DNA of 15,781 nucleotides from CAYHZL01 sp964361075 (lineage in GTDB: Bacteria > Bacteroidota > Ignavibacteria > UBA10030 > UBA8401): assembly GCA_964361075.1 (NCBI GenBank), contig CAYHZL010000072.1:1-15781 (forward strand), given 5' to 3'. Shown piece after piece: positions 1 through 6,873 of the stretch. Under the pieces are notes generated by a model that saw only the letters and a program-made list of their open reading frames with translations, was not told where the DNA came from and made no database searches. The translations under genes and the position numbers were made by a program. Position 1 is the first letter of the stretch; each line of letters begins with the position of its first letter.

Positions 1-383
1 GCGGTTTGTTTGCAGGATTGCAGGAAAGTCCGGGCGAAAAAGTTTTATACGAAGGACGCACCTATAAAATTTATCGCGGCATGGGTTCCATCGAAGCAAT
101 GAAAGCAGGAAGCAAGGACAGATATTTTCAGGACGTTGAAGATGATATTCAAAAACTTGTGCCGGAAGGAATTGAAGGGCGCGTGCCGTTCAAAGGTGAA
201 TTGAGCACGACAGTCTATCAAATGGTTGGCGGGCTTCGTTCAGCAATGGGATATTGCGGCGCAGAAAATATTGCCGCGATGCAAGAGAAAGCAAAATTTG
301 TAAAGATGAGTGATGCCGGTTTGCGTGAGAGCCATCCGCACGATATTAATATTACCAAAGAAGCGCCGAACTATCACGGTTGA
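1..383 (+). CDS. guaB: IMP dehydrogenase, C-terminal part (5' truncated by window edge)
   Basis: This is the last ~127 codons of inosine-5'-monophosphate dehydrogenase, which oxidises IMP to XMP with NAD+ in the cytosol, the committed step of GMP synthesis. The reading frame is open from the first base (full codons from 3), so the gene begins outside the window. Visible signatures are AGLQESPGE, the IMP-phosphate loop YRGMGSIEAM, the mobile flap KDRYFQ with the Arg-Tyr pair that acts as general base in the family, GIEGRVPFKG, and the C-terminal GGLRSAMGYCG. The catalytic Cys loop and any CBS domains lie upstream and cannot be judged. It is followed by a peptidase gene and, further on, purD on the same strand, so purine genes are loosely clustered. 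The family assignment is secure. Confidence 0.97.
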   Translation, partial: GLFAGLQESPGEKVLYEGRTYKIYRGMGSIEAMKAGSKDRYFQDVEDDIQKLVPEGIEGRVPFKGELSTTVYQMVGGLRSAMGYCGAENIAAMQEKAKFVKMSDAGLRESHPHDINITKEAPNYHG

Positions 384-431
384 GCAGCACATCAAAAATA
401 AAAAAAATCCGGGAATCCTCGAATTTCATCA

Positions 432-458
432 TCTGATTTTTTCAGACACATTTTTTTT
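432..458 (+). terminator. Weak terminator-like hairpin after guaB
   Basis: A 5-bp stem TCTGA/TCAGA (432-436 with 442-446, T5 loop) is followed by CACA and a run of eight T (451-458). The T-run merges into the proposed TTG start codon of the next gene at 457. The stem is short and AT-rich, so it may only attenuate transcription or have no role. Confidence 0.2.
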
Positions 459-1548
459 GAATAACTTAAAACCTTTACACTACCACAATCGCATTGCAAA
501 TTTTCGCACGGCATTCAACGAAAAAAAATGCAATGCTTTTGTTACTACGTTTCTTCCGCATGTTCGATATGCAACCGGTTTTTCCGGTTCGAATGCTCTC
601 ACTATCGTTACATCGGATGAAGTGTTTCTTCTCACTGACACGCGGTACGAAGAACAGGTGAAGCAGGAATCCGTAGCAGAACATATTATTGTTACGCGCG
701 AAAATTTACTGACGACTGCGGTGAAGAAAAAAATATTTTCGCACTGCAAAAATATTGCAATAGACTTCGACCGCTTTTCATATAAAGCATTTCTGCAATT
801 AAAAGATTCGCTGAAAGACCGCCGCTTCATCAATGTGGAAGAACTTGTTGAACAATGTGCCGCTGTGAAAGATGAGGAAGAACTTTCTTCTCTGCGGCGT
901 GCAGCAGAAATTTCCGACAAAGTATTTACAAAAATTCTTGGTATCATCAAACCGGGAATGCGTGAGTTGGAGATTGCTGCGGAAATTTCTTACTGGCATA
1001 AAAAATTCGGCGCAACAGGTGATTCATTTGATACTATCGTCGCCAGCGGGATTAACAGTGCAATGCCGCACGCTCATCCGACAGAAAAAAAAATTAATCG
1101 CGGCGATTTTGTAACGCTGGATTTTGGTTGTGTCTATGGCGGTTACTGTTCGGATACTACGCGGACGATTGCCGTTGGCAAACCGACAAGTACGATGCGT
1201 TCTATCTATCAGACAGTGTTGGATGTACAACAGATGGCAATTGATGCAACCCGCGCCGGCGTTTCCGGAAAAAAATTAGATGCGCAAGTGCGTCAGCAAT
1301 TTCGAAAAAAAAATCTTGAAAAATATTTTGCTCATTCGCTCGGGCACGGCGTTGGTTTACAAATTCACGAACTACCGAAACTTTCACGCAAGAGCACAGA
1401 CACACTACGCGAAAACAATGTTGTTACAATCGAACCCGGTCTGTATCTCCCCGGTGCGTTCGGCGTTCGTATCGAAGACGATCTCGTTGTGCGAAAGAAT
1501 GGATCTGAAGTAATAACGACATCTCCGAAAAATTTAATTATTCTCTAA
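457..1548 (+). CDS. M24 family metallopeptidase, Xaa-Pro aminopeptidase/dipeptidase-like
   Basis: Cytosolic creatinase/aminopeptidase-fold ("pita-bread") peptidase, expected to remove N-terminal residues preceding proline or cleave Xaa-Pro dipeptides using two metal ions. With a TTG start at 457 the product is 363 residues, near the usual ~355 for short PepQ/PepP-like proteins. An N-terminal creatinase-type domain (HVRYATGFSGSNA, LTDTRYEEQ) precedes the catalytic domain. All five metal ligands are present: D222 (LDFG), D233 (SDTTRT), H297 (GHGVG), E326 (IEPG) and E340 (RIED). No ATG is available near the expected N-terminus. The open frame extends back to an ATG at 310, but that would overlap guaB by 74 bp and add residues unlike the family. 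No Shine-Dalgarno is evident before the TTG. The glycosyltransferase starts 9 bp downstream, suggesting co-transcription. Aminopeptidase versus prolidase specificity is not decidable here. Confidence 0.9.
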   Translation: MNNLKPLHYHNRIANFRTAFNEKKCNAFVTTFLPHVRYATGFSGSNALTIVTSDEVFLLTDTRYEEQVKQESVAEHIIVTRENLLTTAVKKKIFSHCKNIAIDFDRFSYKAFLQLKDSLKDRRFINVEELVEQCAAVKDEEELSSLRRAAEISDKVFTKILGIIKPGMRELEIAAEISYWHKKFGATGDSFDTIVASGINSAMPHAHPTEKKINRGDFVTLDFGCVYGGYCSDTTRTIAVGKPTSTMRSIYQTVLDVQQMAIDATRAGVSGKKLDAQVRQQFRKKNLEKYFAHSLGHGVGLQIHELPKLSRKSTDTLRENNVVTIEPGLYLPGAFGVRIEDDLVVRKNGSEVITTSPKNLIIL

Positions 1549-1557
1549 CTACTGTTC

Positions 1558-2826
1558 ATGAATAAAGTTCTTGTTATTGCCTACTATTTTCCACCGCTCG
1601 GTTTAAGCGGCGTTCAACGCACATTAAAATTTGTCAAGTACCTTCCGCAATTCGGCTGGCAGCCCACCGTGATTACTGTGTCTTCAACGGGATATTTTGC
1701 AAAAGATGAATCGTTGCTTCGTGAGCTTGAAGGATTACACATTAAAGTTATCCGCGTCGGTTCGTTCGATATGAACCGCTTCTTTTCGAAAAATGGTACT
1801 GTGAAAATGCCCGCAGAGCGAGTGCGGAAAATTCTAAGCCGCATCAGTGACACGTTTTTTATTCCTGATAATAAAATCGGATGGAAACGAGCTGTCATCA
1901 AAGAAGCAGCGAAAATTTTATCGAAAGAAAAATTTCAGGCAATTTTCGCCACTGCGCCGCCGCAAACAGATTTTCTGATCGGCAAAGCGCTGAAAGAAAA
2001 ATTTAAAATCCCGCTCATCATTGATTACCGCGATGCATGGGTTGACTATCCATTTAAATTTTTTCCGACACCGCTGCATAAATATTTGCATTACCGTCTT
2101 GAAAAGAAATTGTTACGCGGCTCGGATGGTATTATTACTGCCAGCCGTAACGTGAAAGAATTAATTCTGAAGCGATATAAATTTCTGACATACAACGATG
2201 TAAAAATTATTTCGCAAGGATTCGATCCGGAAGATATGAAAGTAGAACATGAGGGCATGCTTCCGCATACAGAAAAAATGCGTATCACGTACGCCGGAGT
2301 TTTCTACGAAGACCGAACGCCGGAATATTTTCTTGAAGCACTGCATTTGGTTTTAAAAGAAAATCCGAAACTACGCGGAAGAATTGAAGCATGTTTTGTC
2401 GGCGCATTCCGTTCGGAGTACATTGATATTGTCAACAAACTCGGGTTGCAGAACGCCGTAAATATTCTTGGCTACCTTGAACACAAAGAATGTGTCCGCT
2501 ACCTGCTCGCTTCCGATATTGCATGGGTAATGATGGGCGACGATAGAAGTTCGCCGGGAAAAATATTTGAATACATCGGTGTGCAGAAAAAAATATTGGG
2601 CTGCGTGCCCGAAGGAAATATGCGCGCCATTATTGAAGAAGCGGGCGGCGTATGTGTTGCACCGCGCGACATTCGAAAAATTGCCGATGAAATTCTTCGG
2701 CTGTACGAACAATACGAACGGCGCGAGTTGCGCGGACCGCGTCCTGAAGTTGTAGATAAATATAACCGCGTTACACTTACCGGTGAATTAGCAAAAACAC
2801 TGACACAATTTTTGGAAGTGCAATGA
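1558..2826 (+). CDS. GT4-type glycosyltransferase
   Basis: A 422-residue GT-B fold glycosyltransferase, probably cytoplasmic or peripherally membrane-bound, transferring a sugar from a nucleotide donor to a surface-polysaccharide or lipid-linked acceptor. The N-terminal Rossmann domain opens with VLVIAYYFPPLGLSGVQR, the acceptor-side loop typical of GT4 enzymes, followed by IDYRDAWVDYP and SDGIITASRNV. The C-terminal donor domain starts near ITYAGVFYEDRTPE and has the conserved SPGKIFEYIG segment with K335 and E338. The first Glu of the canonical EX7E pair is not obvious: Arg occupies the -8 position and Asp the -9. Its stop overlaps the purD start by 4 bp (ATGA), so translation is probably coupled. 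A sugar transferase inside a purine gene run is likely transcriptional convenience and not pathway logic. Donor and acceptor are unknown. Confidence 0.85.
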   Translation: MNKVLVIAYYFPPLGLSGVQRTLKFVKYLPQFGWQPTVITVSSTGYFAKDESLLRELEGLHIKVIRVGSFDMNRFFSKNGTVKMPAERVRKILSRISDTFFIPDNKIGWKRAVIKEAAKILSKEKFQAIFATAPPQTDFLIGKALKEKFKIPLIIDYRDAWVDYPFKFFPTPLHKYLHYRLEKKLLRGSDGIITASRNVKELILKRYKFLTYNDVKIISQGFDPEDMKVEHEGMLPHTEKMRITYAGVFYEDRTPEYFLEALHLVLKENPKLRGRIEACFVGAFRSEYIDIVNKLGLQNAVNILGYLEHKECVRYLLASDIAWVMMGDDRSSPGKIFEYIGVQKKILGCVPEGNMRAIIEEAGGVCVAPRDIRKIADEILRLYEQYERRELRGPRPEVVDKYNRVTLTGELAKTLTQFLEVQ

Positions 2827-4106
2827 ATGTCTTAGTCATCGGATCCGGCGCGCGCGAACATGCACTTGTCTGGAAATTAAAACAGAGTCCGAAAGTAACA
2901 AAAATATTTTGTGCGCCGGGAAATGCCGGTATCGGCGAGTTGGCAGAACTTGTTTCCTTGAAGAGCGATGATATTGAAGGATTGTTTCAATTTGCACGCA
3001 AGAATGCTATTGATCTTACCGTCGTTGGCAATGAAGTACCACTGGTGCTTGGCGTTGTTGATCGTTTCGAACAAAGCGGCATGACAATTTTTGGTCCGTC
3101 GAAATTAGCGGCAGAACTGGAAGGAAGTAAAGTCTACGCGAAACATTTCATGAAGCGGTACAACATTCCGACTGCGCGCTACGAAACTTTTACACGCGTG
3201 CAGTTTGATGAAGCAAAAAAATATATTCTTGCACACGCCGTGCCGCTTGTTGTAAAAACAGATGGACTGGCTGCGGGCAAAGGTGCTGTGGTCTGTGCCA
3301 CCACACACGATGCGTTAGCAGCGCTGCGGGAATTTTTCGGAGAAAATATTTTCGGCGAAGCGGGAAGTAAAATTGTTGTTGAAGAATTTATGCACGGCGA
3401 AGAAGCATCTGTGTTTGTGTTAACGGATGGAACGCAGTACGTGCTGCTTCAGCCGGCGCAAGACCACAAACAAATTCTCGACGGCGATAAAGGGAAAAAT
3501 ACAGGCGGCATGGGCGCGTATGCACCGGCGCCGATTGTAACGCAAGAAATTTTGCAACTGGTCGAAAAAGAAATTATTCAGCCGACATTGGAAGGGATGC
3601 GAAAAGAGGGTCGCACGTATAAAGGATGTTTGTATGTTGGATTGATGATGACGCCCGATGGTCCGAAAGTGGTTGAATATAATTGCCGCCTCGGCGATCC
3701 TGAAACACAAGTGGTGCTTCCGCTTGTTGATGGAGATTTGTACGATATTCTTTTTGCGTGCGCCACCGGACATGCGAATACTCTTTCTCTCAAACATCAT
3801 CATGCAACAGCAGTCTGTGTGGTGATGGCATCGCGCGGATATCCAGACGGATATGAAACAGGAAAAAAAATTGACGGGCTTGAACATGTTAAAGCCGATG
3901 ATGGTTTGGTTGTGTTTCACGCAGGCACAAAAAAAGAAGGCGACTCGTTTCTGACAGCCGGCGGGCGAGTGCTTGGCGTTACTGCTGTTGGTTACGATCA
4001 TGATCTTGCCGGCACAATCCGGTTGGCGTACAGCGGTGTGCAAAAAATTACTTTTGACGGTGCATATTATCGCAGTGATATTGGAAAAAAAGGATTGAAG
4101 GAATAA
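2823..4106 (+). CDS. purD: Phosphoribosylamine-glycine ligase (GAR synthetase)
   Basis: Cytosolic ATP-grasp ligase joining 5-phosphoribosylamine to glycine, the second step of de novo purine synthesis. The 427-residue length is standard for monofunctional bacterial PurD. The N-terminal signature VLVIGSGAREHALVWKL with CAPGNAGI is diagnostic. The ATP-grasp core includes VVKTDGLAAGKGAVV (around 143-157), EEFMHGEEASVF, TGGMGAYAPAP (from residue 227) and NCRLGDPETQ at 287-296, which carries the metal/ATP ligands. The ATG at 2823 lies inside the stop of the preceding gene, with a GGAAG Shine-Dalgarno-like stretch a few bases upstream. A small CCTCGT/ACGAGG stem-loop (4111-4130) and a terminator-like hairpin follow the stop, making this the likely end of the transcription unit. 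No frameshift or missing core motif is seen. Confidence 0.97.
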   Translation: MNVLVIGSGAREHALVWKLKQSPKVTKIFCAPGNAGIGELAELVSLKSDDIEGLFQFARKNAIDLTVVGNEVPLVLGVVDRFEQSGMTIFGPSKLAAELEGSKVYAKHFMKRYNIPTARYETFTRVQFDEAKKYILAHAVPLVVKTDGLAAGKGAVVCATTHDALAALREFFGENIFGEAGSKIVVEEFMHGEEASVFVLTDGTQYVLLQPAQDHKQILDGDKGKNTGGMGAYAPAPIVTQEILQLVEKEIIQPTLEGMRKEGRTYKGCLYVGLMMTPDGPKVVEYNCRLGDPETQVVLPLVDGDLYDILFACATGHANTLSLKHHHATAVCVVMASRGYPDGYETGKKIDGLEHVKADDGLVVFHAGTKKEGDSFLTAGGRVLGVTAVGYDHDLAGTIRLAYSGVQKITFDGAYYRSDIGKKGLKE

Positions 4107-4133
4107 TTATCCTCGTTGCAAGTGACGAGGTAT

Positions 4134-4230
4134 TCGTCATGCCCGCGAAGGCGGGCATCCATTTTTTTAGATTCCCGCCAAAAGTCCCGCTGTACGCGAT
4201 GCCGTAAAGCGGCACATGCGGGAATGACGA
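4134..4230 (+). repeat. 97-bp nested inverted-repeat element
   Basis: The ends TCGTCATGCCCGC (4134-4146) and GCGGGAATGACGA (4218-4230) are inverted complements at 12 of 13 positions. Inside are two more hairpins: TGCCCGC-GAAG-GCGGGCA (4140-4157), and a TCCCGC...GCGGGA stem enclosing a TGCCG/CGGCA stem. CGTCATTCCCGC-type palindromes are common dispersed intergenic repeats in many bacteria. No other copy of this family is in the window. Confidence 0.7.
4140..4168 (+). terminator. Candidate intrinsic terminator after purD
   Basis: A perfect 7-bp GC-rich stem TGCCCGC/GCGGGCA with a GAAG tetraloop is followed, after TCCA, by seven T (4162-4168), 34 bp beyond the purD stop. The 4-base gap before the T-run is slightly long. 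The hairpin is also the left arm of a repeat element, so terminator activity may be incidental. Confidence 0.5.
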
Positions 4231-4264
4231 CGCAAGTGTCGGGGTATTAGACTCGATAGAGAAT

Positions 4265-4310
4265 AATTCACAATTAAAAATTCATAATTCATATTTCATA
4301 ATTCATAATT
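4265..4310 (+). repeat. AT-rich imperfect tandem tract before the epimerase ATG
   Basis: The 46 bases before the start codon consist of variants of TTCATAA (ATTCATAATTCAT, ATTTCATAATTCATAATT), separated from the ATG at 4314 only by GCA. No ribosome-binding site is embedded. A different low-complexity tract occupies the same position before the gene at 11498. Confidence 0.6.
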
Positions 4311-4313
4311 GCA

Positions 4314-5234
4314 ATGAACATACTCGTTACAGGCGGCGCAGGATTTATCGGTTCAAACGTTGCTGATGCTTTCATCAACGAAGGACACAATGTTATTATT
4401 GTTGACAACCTTTCCAGCGGGAAAAAAGAAAACATCAATCCGAAGGCGAAGTTTTATCATCTTGATATTCAAAATCCGGAAGTGGAAACAATTTTCAAAA
4501 CAGAAAAGATTGATGTGATGTGCCATCATGCCGCGCAGATGGATGTACGAAAATCTGTTGCTGATCCGAAGTTTGACGCATCAATTAACATTCTTGGTTT
4601 TCTTAACCTGATGGAATTTGGACGACACTACGGATTGAAGAAAGTGTTATTTGCTTCAACAGGCGGTGCAATTTACGGCGAGCAAGATTATTTTCCTGCC
4701 GATGAACAGCACTCGCTGTGTCCACTTTCGCCTTATGGTATTACGAAACTTTCTACGGAAAAATATCTTTACTTCTACAAAGAAGTGCATGGCATCGAAT
4801 ACACAATTCTGCGCTACGCGAATATTTACGGTCCGCGTCAATCGCCGCATGGCGAAGCAGGAGTTGTCGCAATTTTTACCAACAAGATGTTGAAGAACGA
4901 ACAGCCGGTGATCAATGGCGATGGGAAGCAGACCCGCGATTATGTTTTTGTCGGCGATGTTGTGCGTGCGAATCTTCTTGCATTGAAACATCCGGCGTCC
5001 GATATTTTCAATGTTGGCACCGGAATTGAAAACGACGTGAATATGCTGTTCCATCACCTTAAAAAAATTATCGGTGCATCGTGCGAAGAACAACATGCGC
5101 CTGCAAAAGCCGGCGAACAATTGCGCAGTGTTATCAGTTATGCGAAGATCAACAAGACACTCGGATGGGAACCGACGGTTTCGTTTGAAGAAGGATTGAA
5201 ACGCACGGTAGAATTTTTTAAAAATAAAAAATAA
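4314..5234 (+). CDS. NAD-dependent epimerase/dehydratase, UDP-glucose 4-epimerase-like (extended SDR)
   Basis: A 306-residue extended short-chain dehydrogenase/reductase, probably a cytosolic nucleotide-sugar C4-epimerase (UDP-Glc/UDP-Gal or the uronate or N-acetyl forms) feeding cell-surface glycan synthesis. The N-terminal NAD-binding motif TGGAGFIG is at residues 6-13, DNLSSG follows the second beta strand, and the catalytic YGITK motif gives Y141 and K145. The usual SSSATVYG stretch is replaced by STGGAIYGE (S115, T116), a variant seen in a recognised subgroup of GalE-like enzymes, so activity is still expected. The substrate-binding segment RYANIYGPRQ and a C-terminal NVGTG loop are intact. 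The ATG at 4314 gives the expected short leader before the Rossmann fold. The substrate cannot be fixed from sequence alone, so no gene symbol is given. Confidence 0.9.
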   Translation: MNILVTGGAGFIGSNVADAFINEGHNVIIVDNLSSGKKENINPKAKFYHLDIQNPEVETIFKTEKIDVMCHHAAQMDVRKSVADPKFDASINILGFLNLMEFGRHYGLKKVLFASTGGAIYGEQDYFPADEQHSLCPLSPYGITKLSTEKYLYFYKEVHGIEYTILRYANIYGPRQSPHGEAGVVAIFTNKMLKNEQPVINGDGKQTRDYVFVGDVVRANLLALKHPASDIFNVGTGIENDVNMLFHHLKKIIGASCEEQHAPAKAGEQLRSVISYAKINKTLGWEPTVSFEEGLKRTVEFFKNKK

Positions 5235-5286
5235 CTCCGACTTTATTTATTTTTCTTTTTAGAATCTATCTTAAAAATGATAAATA

Positions 5287-5396
5287 GTCATTGCGAGGCG
5301 TTTTTTGCTGAAGTTCCAACGGAATGCCTTCGGCACAATCTTTTATATTTGAAGGAAAGATTGCTTCGCTCATAAAAAACATTCGTTCGCAATGAC
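5287..5396. repeat. GTCATTGCGAG inverted-repeat element, copy 1
   Basis: The element begins GTCATTGCGAGG and ends TTCGCAATGAC; the terminal 11-mers are inverted complements at 10 of 11 positions. Internally it has AAGATTGCTTCGCTCAT in the right arm, shared with copy 3. The left arm contains a TTCCAACGGAATGCCTTCGG insert not found in the other two copies. It has no coding capacity and resembles a MITE or REP-type dispersed repeat. Two more copies are at 11170-11275 and 11306-11403. Confidence 0.8.
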
Positions 5397-5440
5397 TTTT
5401 TCAGCGGAAATTATATAGACACAAAGAAAAACATAGCCAC

Positions 5441-5456
5441 ATTCGCCGCGGCGAAT
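5441..5456. repeat. Perfect 16-bp palindrome
   Basis: ATTCGCCGCGGCGAAT equals its own reverse complement. A near copy, ATTCGCCGCAGGCGAAG, is inside repeat copy 3 at 11318-11334, so this is probably a fragment of the same repeat vocabulary and not a dedicated operator. Confidence 0.6.
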
Positions 5457-5552
5457 CGCAGAGTAAACTTTTTAAATATTTCTGTTGAGCATCTGTGAAT
5501 CAGTGGCTTAATTTTTTTGGGTGATTAGTTACGAGAAAGATTTTGTTACAGA

Positions 5553-6491
5553 ATGAACAAACACATCGACATACAAAAACTTCTTTCCGCAGACCGCCGC
5601 ACAATTGCGCGTGCGATTTCTTTTGTTGAAAACGACCGCGACGGCGCCGAAGAATTTCTTTCTGAAATTTACAAACACACAGGGCGCGCATACCGCATTG
5701 GCATTACCGGTCCGCCGGGTGCTGGAAAAAGTACACTCACCAATAAACTTGCACAGCAGTACCGCGCACAAAATATTCGCGTGGCAATTATTGCGGTCGA
5801 TCCGACAAGTCCGTTTACCGGCGGAGCGCTGCTCGGCGATCGTGTCCGCATGAGTGAGGTTGAAATGGATGGCGGCGTGTTTATTCGCAGCATGGCATCG
5901 CGCGGCTCTCTCGGCGGACTGAGTAAAAAGACACGCGAAGCTGCCGATGTTTTTGATGCGAGCGGATTCGATATTATTTTATTTGAAACTGTCGGCGTCG
6001 GTCAATCGGAACTTGATATTGCCGGTGCGGCTGATACAACTGTGGTGGTGCTTGTGCCGGAATCGGGCGATGGTATTCAGGCGATGAAAGCGGGATTGAT
6101 GGAGATTGCAGATTTTTTTGTGATGAATAAATCTGACCGCCCCGGCGCTGATCAGGCAGCGATGTCTATTAAAATGATTCTGGGATTTCGTCCGCATGAT
6201 GCGCATTCATGGCTGCCCGATATTGTGAAAGCAACTGCAAGCGAAGGGAAGGGCATAAAGGAAATTGCGGAACTGATAGCGCGCCACAAACTCTATCTTG
6301 AAACAAGCGGAAATTTTCTTGTCCGCCGCACACAACGTTTGAAGACCCGCATCGAAGAAATTATCCACGATAAATTCAGAGTTGAATTCTGGAATCCCGA
6401 CCGACAAAAACTTCTTGATGAAGAACTTGCCAAAGTATTGCAACACGAACGCACGCCGTACGATGCGGCGGCAGTGTTGTTGAAGAAATAG
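5553..6491 (+). CDS. meaB: MeaB/ArgK-type G3E GTPase, methylmalonyl-CoA mutase chaperone
   Basis: A 312-residue cytosolic P-loop GTPase of the MeaB family, which gates adenosylcobalamin loading onto methylmalonyl-CoA mutase and protects or reactivates it. Visible motifs are Walker A GPPGAGKS at 53-60 (K59, S60), DPTSPFTGGALLGDRVRM with D83 (the family's switch I region), ETVGVGQSE at 145-153 (G3/switch II), and NKSD at 192-195 (guanine specificity). The C-terminal helical dimerisation arm (EEIIHDKFRVEFW to end) is present, so length and architecture are typical. No mutase subunit is in the window, so its partner must be encoded elsewhere. Proline codons are mostly CCG (7 of 10), like the core genes. 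It is followed by repeats and a strong terminator-like hairpin. Confidence 0.95.
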   Translation: MNKHIDIQKLLSADRRTIARAISFVENDRDGAEEFLSEIYKHTGRAYRIGITGPPGAGKSTLTNKLAQQYRAQNIRVAIIAVDPTSPFTGGALLGDRVRMSEVEMDGGVFIRSMASRGSLGGLSKKTREAADVFDASGFDIILFETVGVGQSELDIAGAADTTVVVLVPESGDGIQAMKAGLMEIADFFVMNKSDRPGADQAAMSIKMILGFRPHDAHSWLPDIVKATASEGKGIKEIAELIARHKLYLETSGNFLVRRTQRLKTRIEEIIHDKFRVEFWNPDRQKLLDEELAKVLQHERTPYDAAAVLLKK

Positions 6492-6533
6492 GTTTTAAAA
6501 CGAAGATTATTTTACCACGAAGGCACAATAAAC

Positions 6534-6601
6534 AGGAATGCATGTTCCAAAGGAATCTGGCGAAGCCATCACTTCGTGACCTTTGGGAGGCATGCGTTCC
6601 T
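6534..6601. repeat. 68-bp hairpin element containing a 20-bp repeat core
   Basis: The arms starting AGGAATGCATG and ending GCATGCGTTCCT pair imperfectly, continuing inward through CCAAAGG/CCTTTGG. The loop holds GCGAAGCCATCACTTCGTGA (6560-6579), which recurs perfectly but inverted at 9774-9793 and at 18 of 20 positions at 14602-14621. Confidence 0.65.
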
Positions 6602-6608
6602 ACGGAAC

Positions 6609-6638
6609 ATTGTAGGCACCGATGCCCATCGGTGCAAA
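6609..6638. repeat. ATTGTAGGC hairpin module 1
   Basis: ATTGTAGGC runs into a perfect 8-bp stem GCACCGAT/ATCGGTGC with a GCCC loop (6616-6635). A second module with the same ATTGTAGGC lead and a different stem lies 85 bp downstream. Confidence 0.6.
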
Positions 6639-6701
6639 TTATTAATTTGAAGCAATGAATGAACGCTGAGTCGCCGAGAGGCTGAGAAATAGTATTGTAG
6701 G

Positions 6702-6726
6702 CGCGGACGCAAGTCCGCGTTTTTTT
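6702..6726 (+). terminator. Strong intrinsic terminator-like hairpin after meaB
   Basis: Perfect 7-bp stem CGCGGAC/GTCCGCG with a GCAA (GNRA-type) tetraloop, followed immediately by seven T (6720-6726). It is the best terminator structure in the window, about 210 bp after the meaB stop, and would insulate the following accessory region. It is preceded by ATTGTAGGC (6694-6702), shared with the hairpin at 6609, so it is also part of a repeat module. Confidence 0.6.
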
Positions 6727-6749
6727 GTTTTGCGCCATCAAAACAATTT

Positions 6750-6779
6750 TTGCACAGGAAATGGTTGCTGTAGTAATAT
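6750..6779 (+). promoter_or_regulatory. Possible sigma70-type promoter for the DUF2075 gene
   Basis: TTGCAC (6750-6755) and TAATAT (6774-6779) are separated by 18 bp and lie just downstream of the terminator-like hairpin, about 95 bp before the ATG. The match is modest and could be chance. Confidence 0.3.
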
Positions 6780-6873
6780 TAAACAGCTACATTTCAACGG
6801 CGATGAATCAGCAGGGAGCGATTAGAGAGAGCGAACTTGAATTTTTTTATTACTGTCGTGAGTAGACCAAAAT

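Larger units (their letters stand above)
5235..5552. other. 318-bp intergenic region, repeat-derived
   Basis: No coding frame is supported here. It contains a GTCATTGCGAG inverted-repeat element (5287-5396), a perfect 16-bp palindrome (5441-5456), and degenerate phrases (ACACAAAGAAAAACATAGCCAC near 5419, CATCTGTGAATCAGTGGCTT near 5491) resembling decayed dispersed repeats. No Shine-Dalgarno and no convincing promoter precede the meaB ATG. Confidence 0.6.
6492..6873. other. 382-bp intergenic region, stacked hairpins and decayed repeats
   Basis: No gene is supported. From left to right it holds a TTACCACGAAGGCACAATAA phrase (6513), a 68-bp hairpin element (6534-6601), two hairpins that each follow ATTGTAGGC (6609 and 6694), the second ending in a T-run, a GCTGAGTCGCCGAGAGGCTGAG phrase near 6664, and a possible promoter (6750-6779) ahead of the DUF2075 gene. 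It marks the boundary between core genes and the accessory region. Confidence 0.6.

Noticed and set aside
310..456. Longer N-terminus for the M24 peptidase starting at ATG 310
   Set aside because: It would overlap guaB by 74 bp and add 49 residues with no resemblance to the family; TTG at 457 fits length and alignment.
480..950. 156-codon minus-strand frame inside the peptidase gene
   Set aside because: Antisense shadow with low-complexity Ser/Phe content and no recognisable domain.
3420..4043. 207-codon open frame on the minus strand inside purD
   Set aside because: Fully antisense to a conserved gene, with Cys/His/Phe-rich composition typical of a shadow frame.
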